Shown here: piece by piece, positions 21,347-32,293 of the stretch
Position numbering within the stretch: the stretch's first letter is position 1
How the letters are laid out: each line of letters begins with the position of its first letter
NCBI RefSeq assembly: GCF_000143415.4
Contig: NW_003314267.1
Coordinates: 3,027,955 to 3,091,954, forward strand
Length of the DNA stretch: 64,000 nucleotides
Source of the DNA: Selaginella moellendorffii
Taxonomy: Eukaryota; Streptophyta; Lycopodiopsida; Selaginellales; Selaginellaceae
Direction: 5' to 3'
The notes under the pieces: model-generated
The model's database searches: none
What the model was told of the DNA's origin: nothing
The model's input: only the letters and a program-made list of their open reading frames with translations
Position numbers and translations under genes: made by a program

Positions 21347-21610
21347 TTACGATGACACTTCAAGGAATGGTGTATTGCCAATTCTGATGCTTCTCAAGCG
21401 GCCATTCAATCTGCTCTAGATTATGCTTGCTCCAGTGGAGGGGGGGACTGATGCTTCTTTCCGGAAACGATGGTTTCTCACGCCTCGTATGTGTTTAGCA
21501 GCTACTACAGCAAGATGAAGAGATTGCAACTTACCCAAACAGATCCAAGTAAGTATTTTCTTTTTCTACGCAGGCTATGGATCTTGTGTCCACCCCAGTG
21601 CATCATGATC
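21347..21610 (+). pseudogene. GH17 glucanase remnant: X8 domain end only
   Basis: Sequence equivalent to 16880 (gatgactcttcaag) is joined directly to sequence equivalent to 18275 (gaatggtgt). A deletion of about 1.38 kb thus removed the promoter, signal peptide and GH17 domain. The remaining X8 piece has frame-breaking losses around 21448 and 21525. The join sits at a 3-bp aag overlap. Confidence 0.88.
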
Positions 21611-21697
21611 GACTCTTGGACTCTTAACCATCGTGTCACGTCTTTGCAAACTTGGGCTTTTAAAGTTTCGAGCCAAGCGCATTGACAAGCTTTTGTG

Positions 21698-22207
21698 ATG
21701 GATTTCAGAGGATTGCCATTGGCTTTGTTGGCGCTCTCAATTGTGGTGGTGTTTGCAGAGAATGAGAACGATCCCCCTCCAGTTTCTGTGGTCGAAGGAA
21801 TCGTCTACTGTCAGGATTGTCAAGGGCACTGGACAAAGAAGATCTCAGGTACTACTTTGAAAGTTCCATTCTCACCAGGATTTCCTTCTTCTTTTTCTGT
21901 CTTCACAGATGCTCTTGTGAGCGTTGTCTGCAAGGACAAGGCAGGCTTGATCACAGCGTACGCCATGGACAACAGCGACGACTCCGGTTACTTCCAGATC
22001 AAAGTTCCAAACTACGACTGCCTCCACCAAGAAAACACGACTTGCGTTGCACAGCTCGTCACAACATCCGACGAGACTTGCAACAAAATGACCAACGAGG
22101 GAGACGGTGCTCAAGGTGCCAAGCTGCGTCCATTCACTTCTTATTACAACGAGATGTTCTTCAGAGTCGGGCCATTCGCCTTCACTCCTTACACTTGCAA
22201 CGAGTAA
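21698..22207 (+). CDS. Secreted Ole e 1-like (pollen allergen/extensin family) protein
   Basis: This is a small secreted protein of the Ole e 1-like family, which is associated with cell walls and reproductive tissue; its molecular role is not firmly known. I choose two exons, 21698-21848 and 21909-22207 (149 aa), with a 60-nt GT-AG intron. The intron has no stop and is a multiple of three, so an unspliced message would also stay open (169 aa). Residues 1-20 form a signal peptide. Family marks include the VYCQDCQG start, VVCKDKAG, and the cysteine pattern down to TCNKMTNEG and FTPYTCNE. It is convergent with the nuclease gene, 61 bp apart. The unit 1 copy is broken. Confidence 0.85.
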   Translation: MDFRGLPLALLALSIVVVFAENENDPPPVSVVEGIVYCQDCQGHWTKKISGTTLKVPFSPGFPSSFSVFTDALVSVVCKDKAGLITAYAMDNSDDSGYFQIKVPNYDCLHQENTTCVAQLVTTSDETCNKMTNEGDGAQGAKLRPFTSYYNEMFFRVGPFAFTPYTCNE

Positions 22208-22268
22208 AAGCTAAAGAATGTGTCAAGGATGTCAGCTTTTTTACATACACACTTTGGAGAAATCATTT

Positions 22269-23661
22269 CTAGATGCTCGACTCGCTCGATTTTGCTCCAA
22301 AGATCCGGTTGAGTATTGACGCCAGCCTGACCCCACCTTGAGCTAGACGTTGCTCCACGATTGGAAGACGTGATGAGAAGTAGTCATCTATGTAAACAAT
22401 CAGTGAGAAATTGTCCTCGGAAGAAAACTAGAACGATTTGAAAGTGATGACTGACCTTCGAGATAGGTTCCTTCGAGGGCGTCTTTGTAAGCCCATCTGC
22501 AAGAAGTATGTATACTTTCTGTGGCATAGCTGCACGAGGAAGAACAAGCAAAGAAGTGTGGTTAATAGCTCAAACTCGAGGAGATTATTTTACCTGTCAA
22601 TACAAGCCTCTGGATCGGTCTCACACCTGCTCCACGCATCAAAGTTTTCCTTCTGGAAGAAAAAAGATAACACGTTGTTTTCAAGCAAGCCAGAAGAAAC
22701 TAGGTCGAGTTCTTACGGTTATGCTCATGCTTATGTTACGAAGCATCCTGAAAATGTCGTGGTAGTATAGACGCTTGGCTCTATCAATAAATTCGGTATC
22801 CCAGATCTGGCACACAAAAAGTCAGCACAAACAGAAAATTATGTTCGCTTGAGGATCATAAACTTACATGGTGTAAGTTTGCCTTTCGTCCAAACCAGTG
22901 GACATGGACGCCATTCCCTCCAGCATCAGCCGTAAAGGCTACGTGCAGAGGCTATACACAAAAACGCATGTTTTAGATCCTTTCGAGAAAGAGAAAAGGA
23001 AAAAAAGAAAAAAAGAAAAAACAAAGACCAACCTGGTGGATGTCTCCAACATAGTGAGCCAGGAAGAGCAGTGCCTCGGTCAAGTTATCTGGATTTGAGA
23101 AAGAACATGAGATACTCAACACGGATCCAGCGAAGAACTTACATGATTTGTGCAAAGAGAGCTTTGCTTCCTGAAATGTTTCTAGCTGCCGTGAGTAATT
23201 GTTGATAGCACCGGCGACACACATATCCTTTTCTCCACGAGAATCGTGGCAGTCCCCTACGGAAAACCACGCAAGGCCATGAAACTACCAAAGAAGGAAG
23301 TTTCCAAAGAGCTTACGATCGTAGTCATAGCCACAGAGATTGTCGGGCGTGTCAATGTAGTGTAGCGGGCCAGTCCATCGAAATCTATATGATCTGCGAA
23401 TATCATCCGCCCAGGAGCACAATTCTGGCAAATCTCGTCCAGGGAGAAGCTCCTCCAGAGCGGCCTTCGATTCGGAGCTAAGGAAAGGCTGCAAAAGGAA
23501 AGAAGAAAACTATGAATCTCCAAACGAATTGGAAATAAGCGCTGTACCTCCGCGATCATACAAGTGAGACGATGGCCTTCTCGCCCCCACGCCGCAGCTC
23601 CCACTGCTATGGAAGCAATCAAGATCACACACAGCGCCATTCCATACGCCTTCTCCGCCAT
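22269..23661 (-). CDS. S1/P1-type zinc endonuclease (plant bifunctional nuclease)
   Basis: It cleaves single-stranded DNA and RNA in secretory or vacuolar compartments. Nine small exons keep frame (23548-23661, 23317-23488, 23143-23256, 23033-23088, 22868-22951, 22717-22806, 22594-22652, 22456-22496, 22269-22387), giving 282 aa, a normal length. Residues 1-24 form a signal peptide; the mature chain begins at W25 (WGREGH), the residue whose amino group binds zinc in this family. Other zinc ligands are visible in SWADD, LHYID, HYVGDIHQPLH and HVHW...IWD. The sugar-plant motif YDYDRDCHDS and the NNY site are also present. It is divergent from the SIEL-like gene over 220 bp. Confidence 0.92.
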
Positions 23662-23881
23662 GGCTCCTTACGCGAAGCCCTTGAAAATCCCCCTTTTTTT
23701 TGCGCTTAGAAAACGCTTAGATATGCTTGCTGCTACGGCAAGAAGGATCGACCGGTAGCGAAAAGGATGGAGAGCTTCCATTCGATCACGCATTGGCATT
23801 CGATAGCGCATTGGCAAGAAAGCTTCCAAAAGCTTTAGCTCGATGGACAAAGCCATGAGTAAACCCTAAATATCGGGGACG
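23662..23881. promoter_or_regulatory. Divergent promoter region, nuclease / SIEL-like
   Basis: 220 bp lie between the two start codons, and both leaders and promoters must share them. No clear TATA box is visible on either side. I infer a shared regulatory region from spacing only. Confidence 0.4.
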
Positions 23882-26772
23882 ATGAAGAAGAGGCGATGGC
23901 TGGAGCGCGATGGCGATGGCGATGGCGATGGCGCCACCGGGCAGTCGTCTGAGGATTGCATGGTGCTGGTCGCGGATCCAGAGGTGAGAATGCGCTCCAT
24001 CGCGATCTCTGGAATGATTGCCGGGGCGCGCGGTGCTCAGCTGGGGCCTGTGAGGGAGGCAATGCAACGGAGGCTGTGGGAGGAGCAGGAAATATCGGTG
24101 GTCCAGCAGATTGTCACCGCTCTCTCGTCGATCTTCGCGGATGAAACGACCACGTCGTGCTTACAGAGGTACTATCTCTTAGATGGCTGCCCCGAGCCGA
24201 TCAAGATTCGCATCCTCGCGTCCCTCGTTCGGATTTGCAAGACGAGCAACGAGCATTCGGAGGTGGTGGCGGCACTCCAGCCGGCCTTGTTGCAAGATCT
24301 TTACGGGAAGAATCCGGTGCTTAGAATGTGGGGCTTGAAGTTCGCGACGAAGTTCTTTGAGCAGCAACGAAACAAGAGCTGGATCATCGCTGCGCTGCAC
24401 AAGAGATTTTTTGATACTCATGCTTTCGTGAGGAAAGCTGCCTTGGATGCTGTCATCTCCCTCGACGCGGTGGGATTTAGCTTCCTCGATGGTTTGAATG
24501 CTATTGCGCTCCGGCTCTTGGAGGATCACGTCTCGGAGTCCGTTCGACTGTCCGCCATGGAGCTTGTAAGTTTGTTTGCAATTTCCTTGTCCTCTGATAT
24601 ATCTCGTTTACTTTGGGCAGCTCCGGCTATGGGTGATGGAAGTTCAAGCTGGAGAAATCACGGCATCGCAACAACGCGAGATAAACTATACTTATCTAGA
24701 GGTAAGTCTTTTGCGCTCTCGATTAGAACTTTCAAGACGTCACTACCCAGATTTGCACCATGCTCACAGACCCGTGCACGCGAGTAAGGAAAGAAGCTTG
24801 CCGTGTGCTTGGCACTATGACATCAGTAAGCCAGAAAATTAAGTTGCATTCGGTGAACAAGAAGTCAGTGCTAGTCACCAGTGGTGATCCTTTGATCTCG
24901 TGCAACATTAATGGTAAATCGCCACGGACGGCAATTGTGGCGGGTGCTTTTGTTTCTGCTGTCGAGGATGAGTTCCCAGAGGTAGTGGACTTTCTTTTAT
25001 CTTTCTTATTACCATCTCGTGTTCGCGTGTCCGCAGGTGAGATCTGCTGCTGTGCAAGCTCTTTCCAGCTTGAGTCTGGGTTCTAAAGAAGTCGCAAATG
25101 CCGGTGTACTTGGGCTTTTCCTGGACATGTTGAACGACCAAGATCCCGCCGTTCGCAGGGCTTCGATTCAAGCGCTATATGACCTTGCTGGCTGTGGCGT
25201 TTTCTGCGTGGAAGACAAACATCTGCGTGTGGTATGTGAAATTGGTCTTTTTTGCTACATGGTTATCACATCACTGATGTTCCAGATTACTGCTACGCTG
25301 GAAGACCAAAACAACGAGCTCCGACATGCGGGTCTAAAACTTTTGTCTTCCTTGAAGCTCCCGACGCTTGTCATGTTCGAGTCTGCAGTTCAAACTTTGA
25401 TGAAGTGCTTAGATCGTCATCCGCAGGTGCCTTTGGTATCTTAATTTCTTTACATGACACTCGATGCTTCAGGATAGGAAGAACGTCTATGAGGCGCTAT
25501 TATGCCTGGGGAAAGGACACGGCTCTCATGTAGAGGCTCTAAAGTCTGAGCTTTTGACTCAGGTAGCAAGCTTCTTCTTGGAACAATGCTACTAACATGT
25601 CTTTTCGCAGGTTAAGTTCGTTGTGAATGGAGAGAAGGGGTTAGATGATCCCAGGTTAAAAGCTATCCTGAACCTTTGCTTGCCAGCATTGCGATCGACA
25701 GGCTGGATTTCTTCGTTGCTTCCCAGTGAAATGCTCTCCTGCAAACGAATTACGGATTTTACAAAAGAGCATGCCCCTGCTGAATCTGGTGACAGTTCCA
25801 GTACGGTGTTGATTATGGTGCAGCAAGCTATCAAATGTGCTCTACGCGCAGGGAGCGTTTCAAACGACAACCAAAGAGAAACCATCCGGTAAAGAACATC
25901 TCGTCTGGATTGTTCACGCTAACCTGTCAAATTGTATCTCCAGCGGCTGCAAGAAGTCCTTACTAGTACTGGAGCGCACTTCGCTCGTCAATTTGGGACT
26001 GCTGTACATGGACTGCCTCCAATTGGTCGCACAAAAAAACTCGGCAAAAGAACCTGACCATCAGAAGCTTGGCTCGGTACTAGGACGCATGCAAACCTGT
26101 TTCTCTGGATTCTCAGCCTCAGGTGCTCTACAGTTGCTGGAGCTCAACGCGTTTTATATTGTCATCCAGGTGGAAGACGACTCCGAGCTCGTCCAGCGCT
26201 TCTCTCAGCTGGCTTCAATAGTCGAGGAAAGTAAGAGCTTGTCGAGCACTTCGGTAGCGTCGTTTTCGCTCTTGCAAGCAGTGGAGGAAAGTTTACGCAG
26301 TCAATCAGATCCGGAGAACGTGAGCACTCTCAAGGCAGCTGCTGCTTCTTTCTGGCCGAAGCATGATATTGTCAGTGCCAGTGTCGAGGAAATGCGAGCC
26401 GATCTCGCAGTAAATTCCAGCAGCTTTGAGCACCGGCTGAAAGTTTTGATGGCGAAGTATCCTTTTCACTTCACTGCGAGCGGTGCTGTGCATCACATTA
26501 CAGCCGGAAGTAGAATCTGGGTACAGATGGAGCTGGAAGGATTCCCGTCGCAGTACAGGTGCTTGGAGCTCGAAAGGAAATCCAAGGAAGACAAGTTAGT
26601 CGAGTTTAGCGAAGAGCTCGGCTTTTACAACGTGCCATCGGTTAGCAAAGCGGCCTTACGAGTTTCCATCGTTGTGGAACTTGCAAAGGGGAAGCTTTCG
26701 GCTCTGCGCGGCCCTCAAGCTTGTCTAGCTCCAATCTCTCCGGAACGAGTCATCTATCTCGAGGGAAGTTAA
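23882..26772 (+). CDS. HEAT-repeat protein, SIEL / Integrator subunit 4-like
   Basis: Eight exons keep frame: 23882-24565, 24621-24701, 24751-24981, 25037-25231, 25286-25426, 25473-25562, 25611-25888 and 25944-26772 (842 aa; introns 46-56 nt). The N-terminus has a DG-rich tract (residues about 10-17) from a GATGGC repeat. Successive alpha-helical repeats follow: DPEVRMRSIAISGM, NPVLRMWGLKF, HAFVRKAALDAV, DPCTRVRKEACRVLG, EVRSAAVQALSSL and DPAVRRASIQALYDLA. These match HEAT repeats of plant SIEL and animal INTS4. The C-terminal third resembles their beta-rich end. The expected role is Integrator-type RNA processing, or SHORT-ROOT trafficking as described for Arabidopsis SIEL. Family assignment is moderate; the exon model is firm. 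Its stop is 31 bp from the convergent ABCG stop. Confidence 0.75.
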
Positions 26773-26803
26773 GCAAAAGGTTCTCTCGTCCATATTATTC
26801 TTC

Positions 26804-29465
26804 TCAAGTTTTTCCAGTCGCTATACACGTCCTCGTCAAGGAACGAACTCTATACGAGAGGCGGATCAACACTACAGACAGCGTCCGGTAGAAAATTGCC
26901 ATCCCGGCGAGAATGAGAAGACTCCACCACTTTCCGGGGCTTGCGGGAAAGTTGTACTCGCCGTAGACAATGTAAGCTCCGGTGTGACCACCGTAGCGAG
27001 ACCCCAGGAACTCGTTTTGAAACATTCCCTGTGAAAGTAACCCACACATCAACAATCCTTGGAATCCTGGAAGAAATCTTTTTACCCGCAGCGAGTGTGC
27101 ATGGAACGAAATGTAAGACGATGGATACTTCCAAAACGCCTTCGGCAGATTGTTGTCGTGACGAACGTATCCTCCGACCAGCATGAACAGCACCTGTGAT
27201 CGTTGCAAAGAGTTTTAAGAAAACAACTTGGAAATGTGGAAGACTGCTCTGCAAACCTGGACGCACGATCCTAGTATCATTCCAGTGTAGGCGTTTGGAA
27301 CAATGCAAGAGATGGCCATCATGAGGCTCTCGCTGACGATCAAGCTGAGGTACAAGTTGACGACGAAGTAGATGAACTTGAGTGCTCCAGAGTGGAGACC
27401 CGCCAGGAAGTACATGCTGCAAAGCGGGACGAGGGAGATGAGTAACAGGAATGGAAGCGACGCGATTGAGTTGGCAACGACGAAGTTGGCGACGCCGTAG
27501 TGACAATTAACCATTTCTCTCACGTGCATCTGATGTAAATAAAATAAAATACTTCAGCCACCTCTTAGTTTATGTTTCCAGTTCGTCTACCTTGACCTCG
27601 TTGTACATGTAAGGCACGCCTCCAACAGACAGGTATATCATTCCTTCGAGAGCGAGAAAGATGCACGCTGCTCTGGCCTGTGGGGGAGGGGGGGACAACA
27701 GCGAGGATTGGAATATCAAAATTTTCGGATCAAACCTCTATAGAGCTCTTCGAGTGATCCAGTCTCAGGAAAATTGTGCCGATTGAAAGCATGTACAGGA
27801 ACGAGAGAAGTATCCGGATCCAGTAAAATCCAAGAGCTCTCGTTGTGTTCAGCAACGATCTGTAGCTTAGAGTGAAAAATTCAGAGCGTGAGGCAGGACG
27901 CTTTATCCTGTTCACCAGTACTCCTCCTTTCTGCATCACGTAACAGTGTGTTCTCAGCGTTAGTATATAAACATAGAAAGCCCTCGAAGTTTTAAATAAG
28001 TCTTGCCTTCTTGACAAGCGTATTAACTTTACAGACCAATGCTGCATTGAAATCGGAGCTTTGATAGGACGCTGATAGGAAATTAACTATCTGGTGATGG
28101 TCCTCCTTTGCAAAAGCTTCAGCTTTTTCCGCGTCCTGCACGGATTGATTAATACATGCCTTACGAGAATGAGAAACAGGGTCCTAATACCTGAACGTAA
28201 AGAAATGGAGCACGAAGCTTCTCGAATTCGGCACCGATCGTATAAAGGAAGTGATCACTAGGATTATGATTAGGCGGGCAAGGAAATCCCGCCGTGGAGA
28301 AGTGCTGAAGAAAAACCACGTAAGTAACATACAGATATGTTTGAGATGTTTACCTCCACTGCTGCGATGTTGTCACCAAAAAACACCATTTTCCCATTGC
28401 TTAGCAAGCACAAATCATCCAGAAGTTCATAAACCTGGCTGGAGACATGCTCAGTGCACATAATGACAGTAGCTCCACCTCTGGCCAATCCCTTCAGCTT
28501 GATAAGCAAGGAGAGCACAGAAGCTCTAAGAACGTAATATGAGTAACTTAAAACCAACAAATATTTGAGAAGTAAAACATACCCCTCCAGGCCTTTGAAT
28601 GCATCATCAAAGTAAATCAAGCTGGGACCAATAAGCAGTTCCACTGCAAGGTTGACAAGTCTTCTTTCACCCCCACTGATTCCCTTGTGAGGGCACTTTC
28701 TAACATATCTGTAGGCCAACTCAGTGAGACCCATTTCTGACATTACGTGCTCTGCCACCGCCAACTTCTCTTTACGGGGAAGGTTAGACGGAAGTCGCAA
28801 AAACGCAGACAGAATAAGGTGTTCTTTGACGGTAAGACTGTCTGGAAGAACTTCATCGTCCGGAGTGAGAAACGTCTGAAACAAACAGCAATTCGTGAGG
28901 GAAAAAGCAGAAAACAGTCAGCATACAAGAAATTTGTGTGGCTTTGCCAGTATATGCAATGCTAGAGGAGAACCTGAGGATTAGAAAGCATACAGAAGTG
29001 CCATATGTGAGCTGCTGCCTTCTTCCATTGATTCGAATGTCGCCTTGGTACTTTGCTTTGCGACATAGCCTCCCTGCAAACACACAAGGAAGCGAGGTGT
29101 GAGAAAACCGATGAAACTCTAGTAACACCAAAAGCTCTACCGGAAAGCGCTCGAAGTAGAGTAGATTTCCCGGATTGAGAAGGACCCATGATAGTAAGCA
29201 TTCTGTATGGCTCTGCATACCCTGCGACTCCATCCAAGACGACCTGAGGGGACGAACTGCGCTGCTCAAAACTCACAGTGACATCTTTCCAGGACAAGCT
29301 CGCAGCCGACTCTGTATCGACTTGGGAGAGTGGTATGGAGGACGCACTCTCTGGAGGTGGACTAGTGATGGGGCTGGCCTGGCTTGTCAGCGGAGATGGA
29401 GAAGGCTGATACTGAATGCTGTACTGCCGCAAAGGTAAATTATCACCAGTAGGACTCTGCGCCAT
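26804..29465 (-). CDS. ABCG half-size transporter (WBC type) with a degenerate ATPase site
   Basis: Eleven exons (29141-29465, 28994-29073, 28583-28875, 28354-28525, 28191-28304, 28007-28135, 27736-27930, 27591-27677, 27257-27529, 27086-27193, 26804-27028) give 666 aa in the order nucleotide-binding domain then membrane domain, closest in layout to plant ABCG11-like proteins of the plasma membrane. The Walker A motif (GPSQSGKST, about residues 92-100) and signature (ISGGERR) are good. The Walker B/D-loop region reads LIYFDDAFKGLEG, where DEPTSGLDS is usual, and the H-loop histidine position holds Glu (TEHVSSQ against SIHQPSS). Membrane segments and the extracellular loop follow the family pattern (FCTR-like SEFFTLSYRS; HYGVANFVVANS; FMLVGGY). 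The exon 6 donor is GC rather than GT. Substrate is unknown. Confidence 0.88.
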
Positions 29466-30223
29466 GTTGAAGCCAGTTGCTTGAGCTGAAAGTCTGTTAC
29501 TCCAGTTTTCTGCTGCTTCCCTGTTTGCTGGAGAATGCTGGGCAATTCCTAAAGTGGCTCGCCTCTAACAGACACTTCCTTCGCCTGTTATCTGGGAGCT
29601 TCACTCCATCCTTCCAATCACTCCGTGTTTGAAGATCCTTCATATCTTCCATTCTTATGAGCAACCAGCCGCATTTATCTGAAAGTGCCAAATGCCAGCT
29701 TGAGTCCACAAGTGAGCGACTTCCCTCCGGTTATCCAAATAATATCCTCCATCGTAACTGTTAGCATGCCCCTGATAAGACACCAGCCTTCTTTCCAAAA
29801 GGCTGGCAGATGTCGAGACAGAGACAATGGTCTTAATCCCTGCTTTTGAATGACGCGTTGTTTTCTTCTTTTCAATCGAGAAACTTTGCCTGTCCGTGTG
29901 AATGGAAAAAATAAACCTTCCATCCCTGTCTATCTGACACAAGGATTGACATACGCACCTGTTGGCCTTTACTCACCACCACCGCAGTTTTACAGAACAA
30001 TTCGGCAGCGGCACCCGGAGAATTATCCGCTGTCTCAAAATTCACGAGCAGCGTTTTCTTGACTTCACTTCATTACGTACATCTGGTGAATTAGTACCTG
30101 ATAATCTGGCCTGCAGAACTTAGAGAAACATCTAAATTCTTACAGCTCACAGTTTCTTACCAGGTCTACCAGCCGCACAAAATACAAGAAAGGTATATTG
30201 TACACGGTCGAACTTGAAAATGC
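29466..30223. other. Intergenic, ABCG promoter and HDA9 3' side
   Basis: It holds the upstream region of the ABCG gene and the downstream region of the histone deacetylase gene, both on the minus strand. I see no further coding or RNA gene. Short open stretches lack any family resemblance. Confidence 0.5.
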
Positions 30224-32201
30224 TCACGAATCCATGTCATGGTCATTATCGTTGTCGCCATCGTAAAACTCTTCGTCACGCTGCACACTTTTATCTTGCG
30301 TATGTTCTGCAGACAAAGCTCGAAAATAAGACTACTGACAAATGCTATACACCAAACTTACGGTCTAGTCGCTCATCGGGATTAAAATCCTCCTCGTCGA
30401 AGTCTGGGAAGTAGGTGTCTGGCGGAACCTGACCCAGATTTTAGAAAGGAGAAACACTAACACACTCGCACAAAAAAACAAATAAAATAAAATAGAAACA
30501 TGTAGTACCTCATGCATCTGAACCCCTGGAGCATGCTGTATATGACGAAGATTTTCCAGCACTTGCATTTTTATGGCGCTGAGATAAGCCTTTGTATTCA
30601 AGTTATCCTATATACAAACATGCATTAGGCCGATAAAATTTTCCATATCATTCTTGAATTACCAGGTTGAGTCCGTGATTGGTTTTCAAGGTGTAGTCGG
30701 GCTTGAAATACTTGATATAATCGTTGGACGGTATTTCTGTAAGCCACGTTCATGTAAAGGAAAAAAAAAGATTAATCTGGCATACTTACCATTCGGAAGC
30801 TCCGTATCCAAAAGCACACCCGTTTCCACGGTCCAGCAACGCGCAACATTTTCCTTGGTGTATCCTCCTCCACCGGTTACCTTAAAAACCAAGTGAGCTT
30901 TGCAAGAGCAAAAAGAAACGGTCCAAAGCATACCAGGAGAGGAATGCCAAGTTTCTTCACAAAATTCACGCACTCCGCATGCCCTGTTAGAATACGTAAG
31001 CAAATGTAAGACTGAAGTTGGGAAATAAAACCTTGAATGGAAAGATTAAAGCATCCTAGGCGATCTCCAGCAAGCGAATCAGCTCCACATTGCAGCACCA
31101 CCGCCCCAGGTTGATAGAACTCAACGACTTTTGATATTACTACTCGAAACAGCCGTATGAAGCTTGAGTCGTCTATTCCATCTTTAAGAGGAACATTAAC
31201 AGCGTAATATTTCCCTTCTCTCTCTCCAACATCCTGAAACGGTAACAATCAAAACACGTACAAAGTAAGGAGACACACCGACCTTCACGTCCCCAGTTCC
31301 AGGAAAGAAATAATCACCGAACTTGTGAAAGCTCACAGTCATTACTCTGAAACGATGGAGACGGCGTGAGCATATAGCAAAGCTAGAAAGCGCAACAAAC
31401 CTGTCAGTGAGGTAGAAGGCTTCTTCAACGCCGTCTCCATGGTGAATATCGATATCTATGTATAGCACTCGCGGGAAGTACTTCAGAAGCTCCAAAATCC
31501 CAAGAACCAAGTCATTGACATAGCAGAATCCCGATGCCTCGCACTTCTTGGCGTGGTGCAAGCCTCCGGCCCAGTTGATTGCAATGTCGCAGAGTCCGTG
31601 ATTAAGCCTATGTGCAGCATCTGCTTAGCATTTTTCCACCATGGAGCATTTATCAGAGAGCAAGAGAGAAGAAGAGACGTACCAATGGTACCACCCGCGT
31701 AAATCTGGCAGAACTCGAAGAGGTTGTCAAAGACTGGACAATCTTCTCCCATGTTATCTACATCGCACACACATCTAGAAAATCAAGCGACAGAAAAATC
31801 AAAGGAAGATCTTACACATAAGAAGCTCTTTCGCGTATTGGTCTTGCATTTCTGGAGTTATTCTGTGAAGAAAATCAATGTAGTCTGTAGAATGGAACTG
31901 CGCAAGCTCCGCGGGATAAGCTTTCCGAGGTCTCTGTCGAAAGAAAGAAAAAAAATGCATCATCACCAGACGAAAAAAAGCAAAGAAAACGTACATAGAT
32001 TTCCATCTTGTTGTGGAGGCCATAAGCTAGAACAAGGCTATGCGTCATACACAAGCGATGGGGCTTCATCGGATGATTCGGTCCATAGTAGACGCTTCCA
32101 ACATCACCTGGAAGGAATCTCGCGAAATCCGTGAGCCGCGAGAGCTGCGTAACGCGCTTACCGTCGTAGAAGTAGGACACTCGATCCTTCGCCGGTGGCA
32201 T
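30224..32201 (-). CDS. HDA9: RPD3-class histone deacetylase, HDA9 type
   Basis: It removes acetyl groups from histone lysines in nuclear repressor complexes. Thirteen exons (32162-32201, 31995-32107, 31816-31933, 31683-31757, 31401-31620, 31283-31346, 31032-31233, 30934-30983, 30790-30880, 30663-30736, 30509-30607, 30362-30428, 30224-30306) give 431 aa. Active-site residues are all visible: H137-H138 (GGLHHAKK), zinc ligands D173 and H175 (DIDIHHGDG), D262 (CGADSL) and Y301 (GGGGYT). The short acidic tail ([14 protein letters not shown]) is the mark that separates the HDA9 group from HDA6/HDA19. The start is [14 protein letters not shown]. Intron 1 (54 nt) has no stop and is a multiple of three. 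It is divergent from the thioredoxin reductase gene, 92 bp between ATGs. Confidence 0.95.
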
Positions 32202-32293
32202 CGATCGGCCGAAGCGCTTTGGCGCGCCCTAGCGCCTAGACAGAAACAAAAACCCTACACTAGTAATAGGTCAAGCAAAGCTCTCACATTTTT
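32202..32293. promoter_or_regulatory. 92-bp bidirectional promoter, HDA9 / NTR
   Basis: Only 92 bp separate the two start codons, so the 5' UTRs and core promoters of the deacetylase and the thioredoxin reductase must overlap or lie inside each other's coding ends. No TATA box is obvious. Confidence 0.5.

Larger units (their letters stand above)
14521..22207. repeat. Tandem segmental duplication (unit 1 14521-19189, unit 2 19190-22207)
   Basis: Unit 1 runs from the end of BCD1 exon 2 to the broken Ole e 1-like gene. At 19187-19192 the Ole e 1-like sequence passes directly into a second copy of BCD1 exon 2 (tacttcaacaggaagtaag occurs at 14525 and again at 19197). Gene order is then repeated: BCD1, four-TM A, four-TM B, glucanase end, Ole e 1-like. 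Unit 2 is shorter mainly because about 1.4 kb of glucanase sequence is missing. Each broken gene except the four-TM B region keeps its orientation. Confidence 0.9.
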
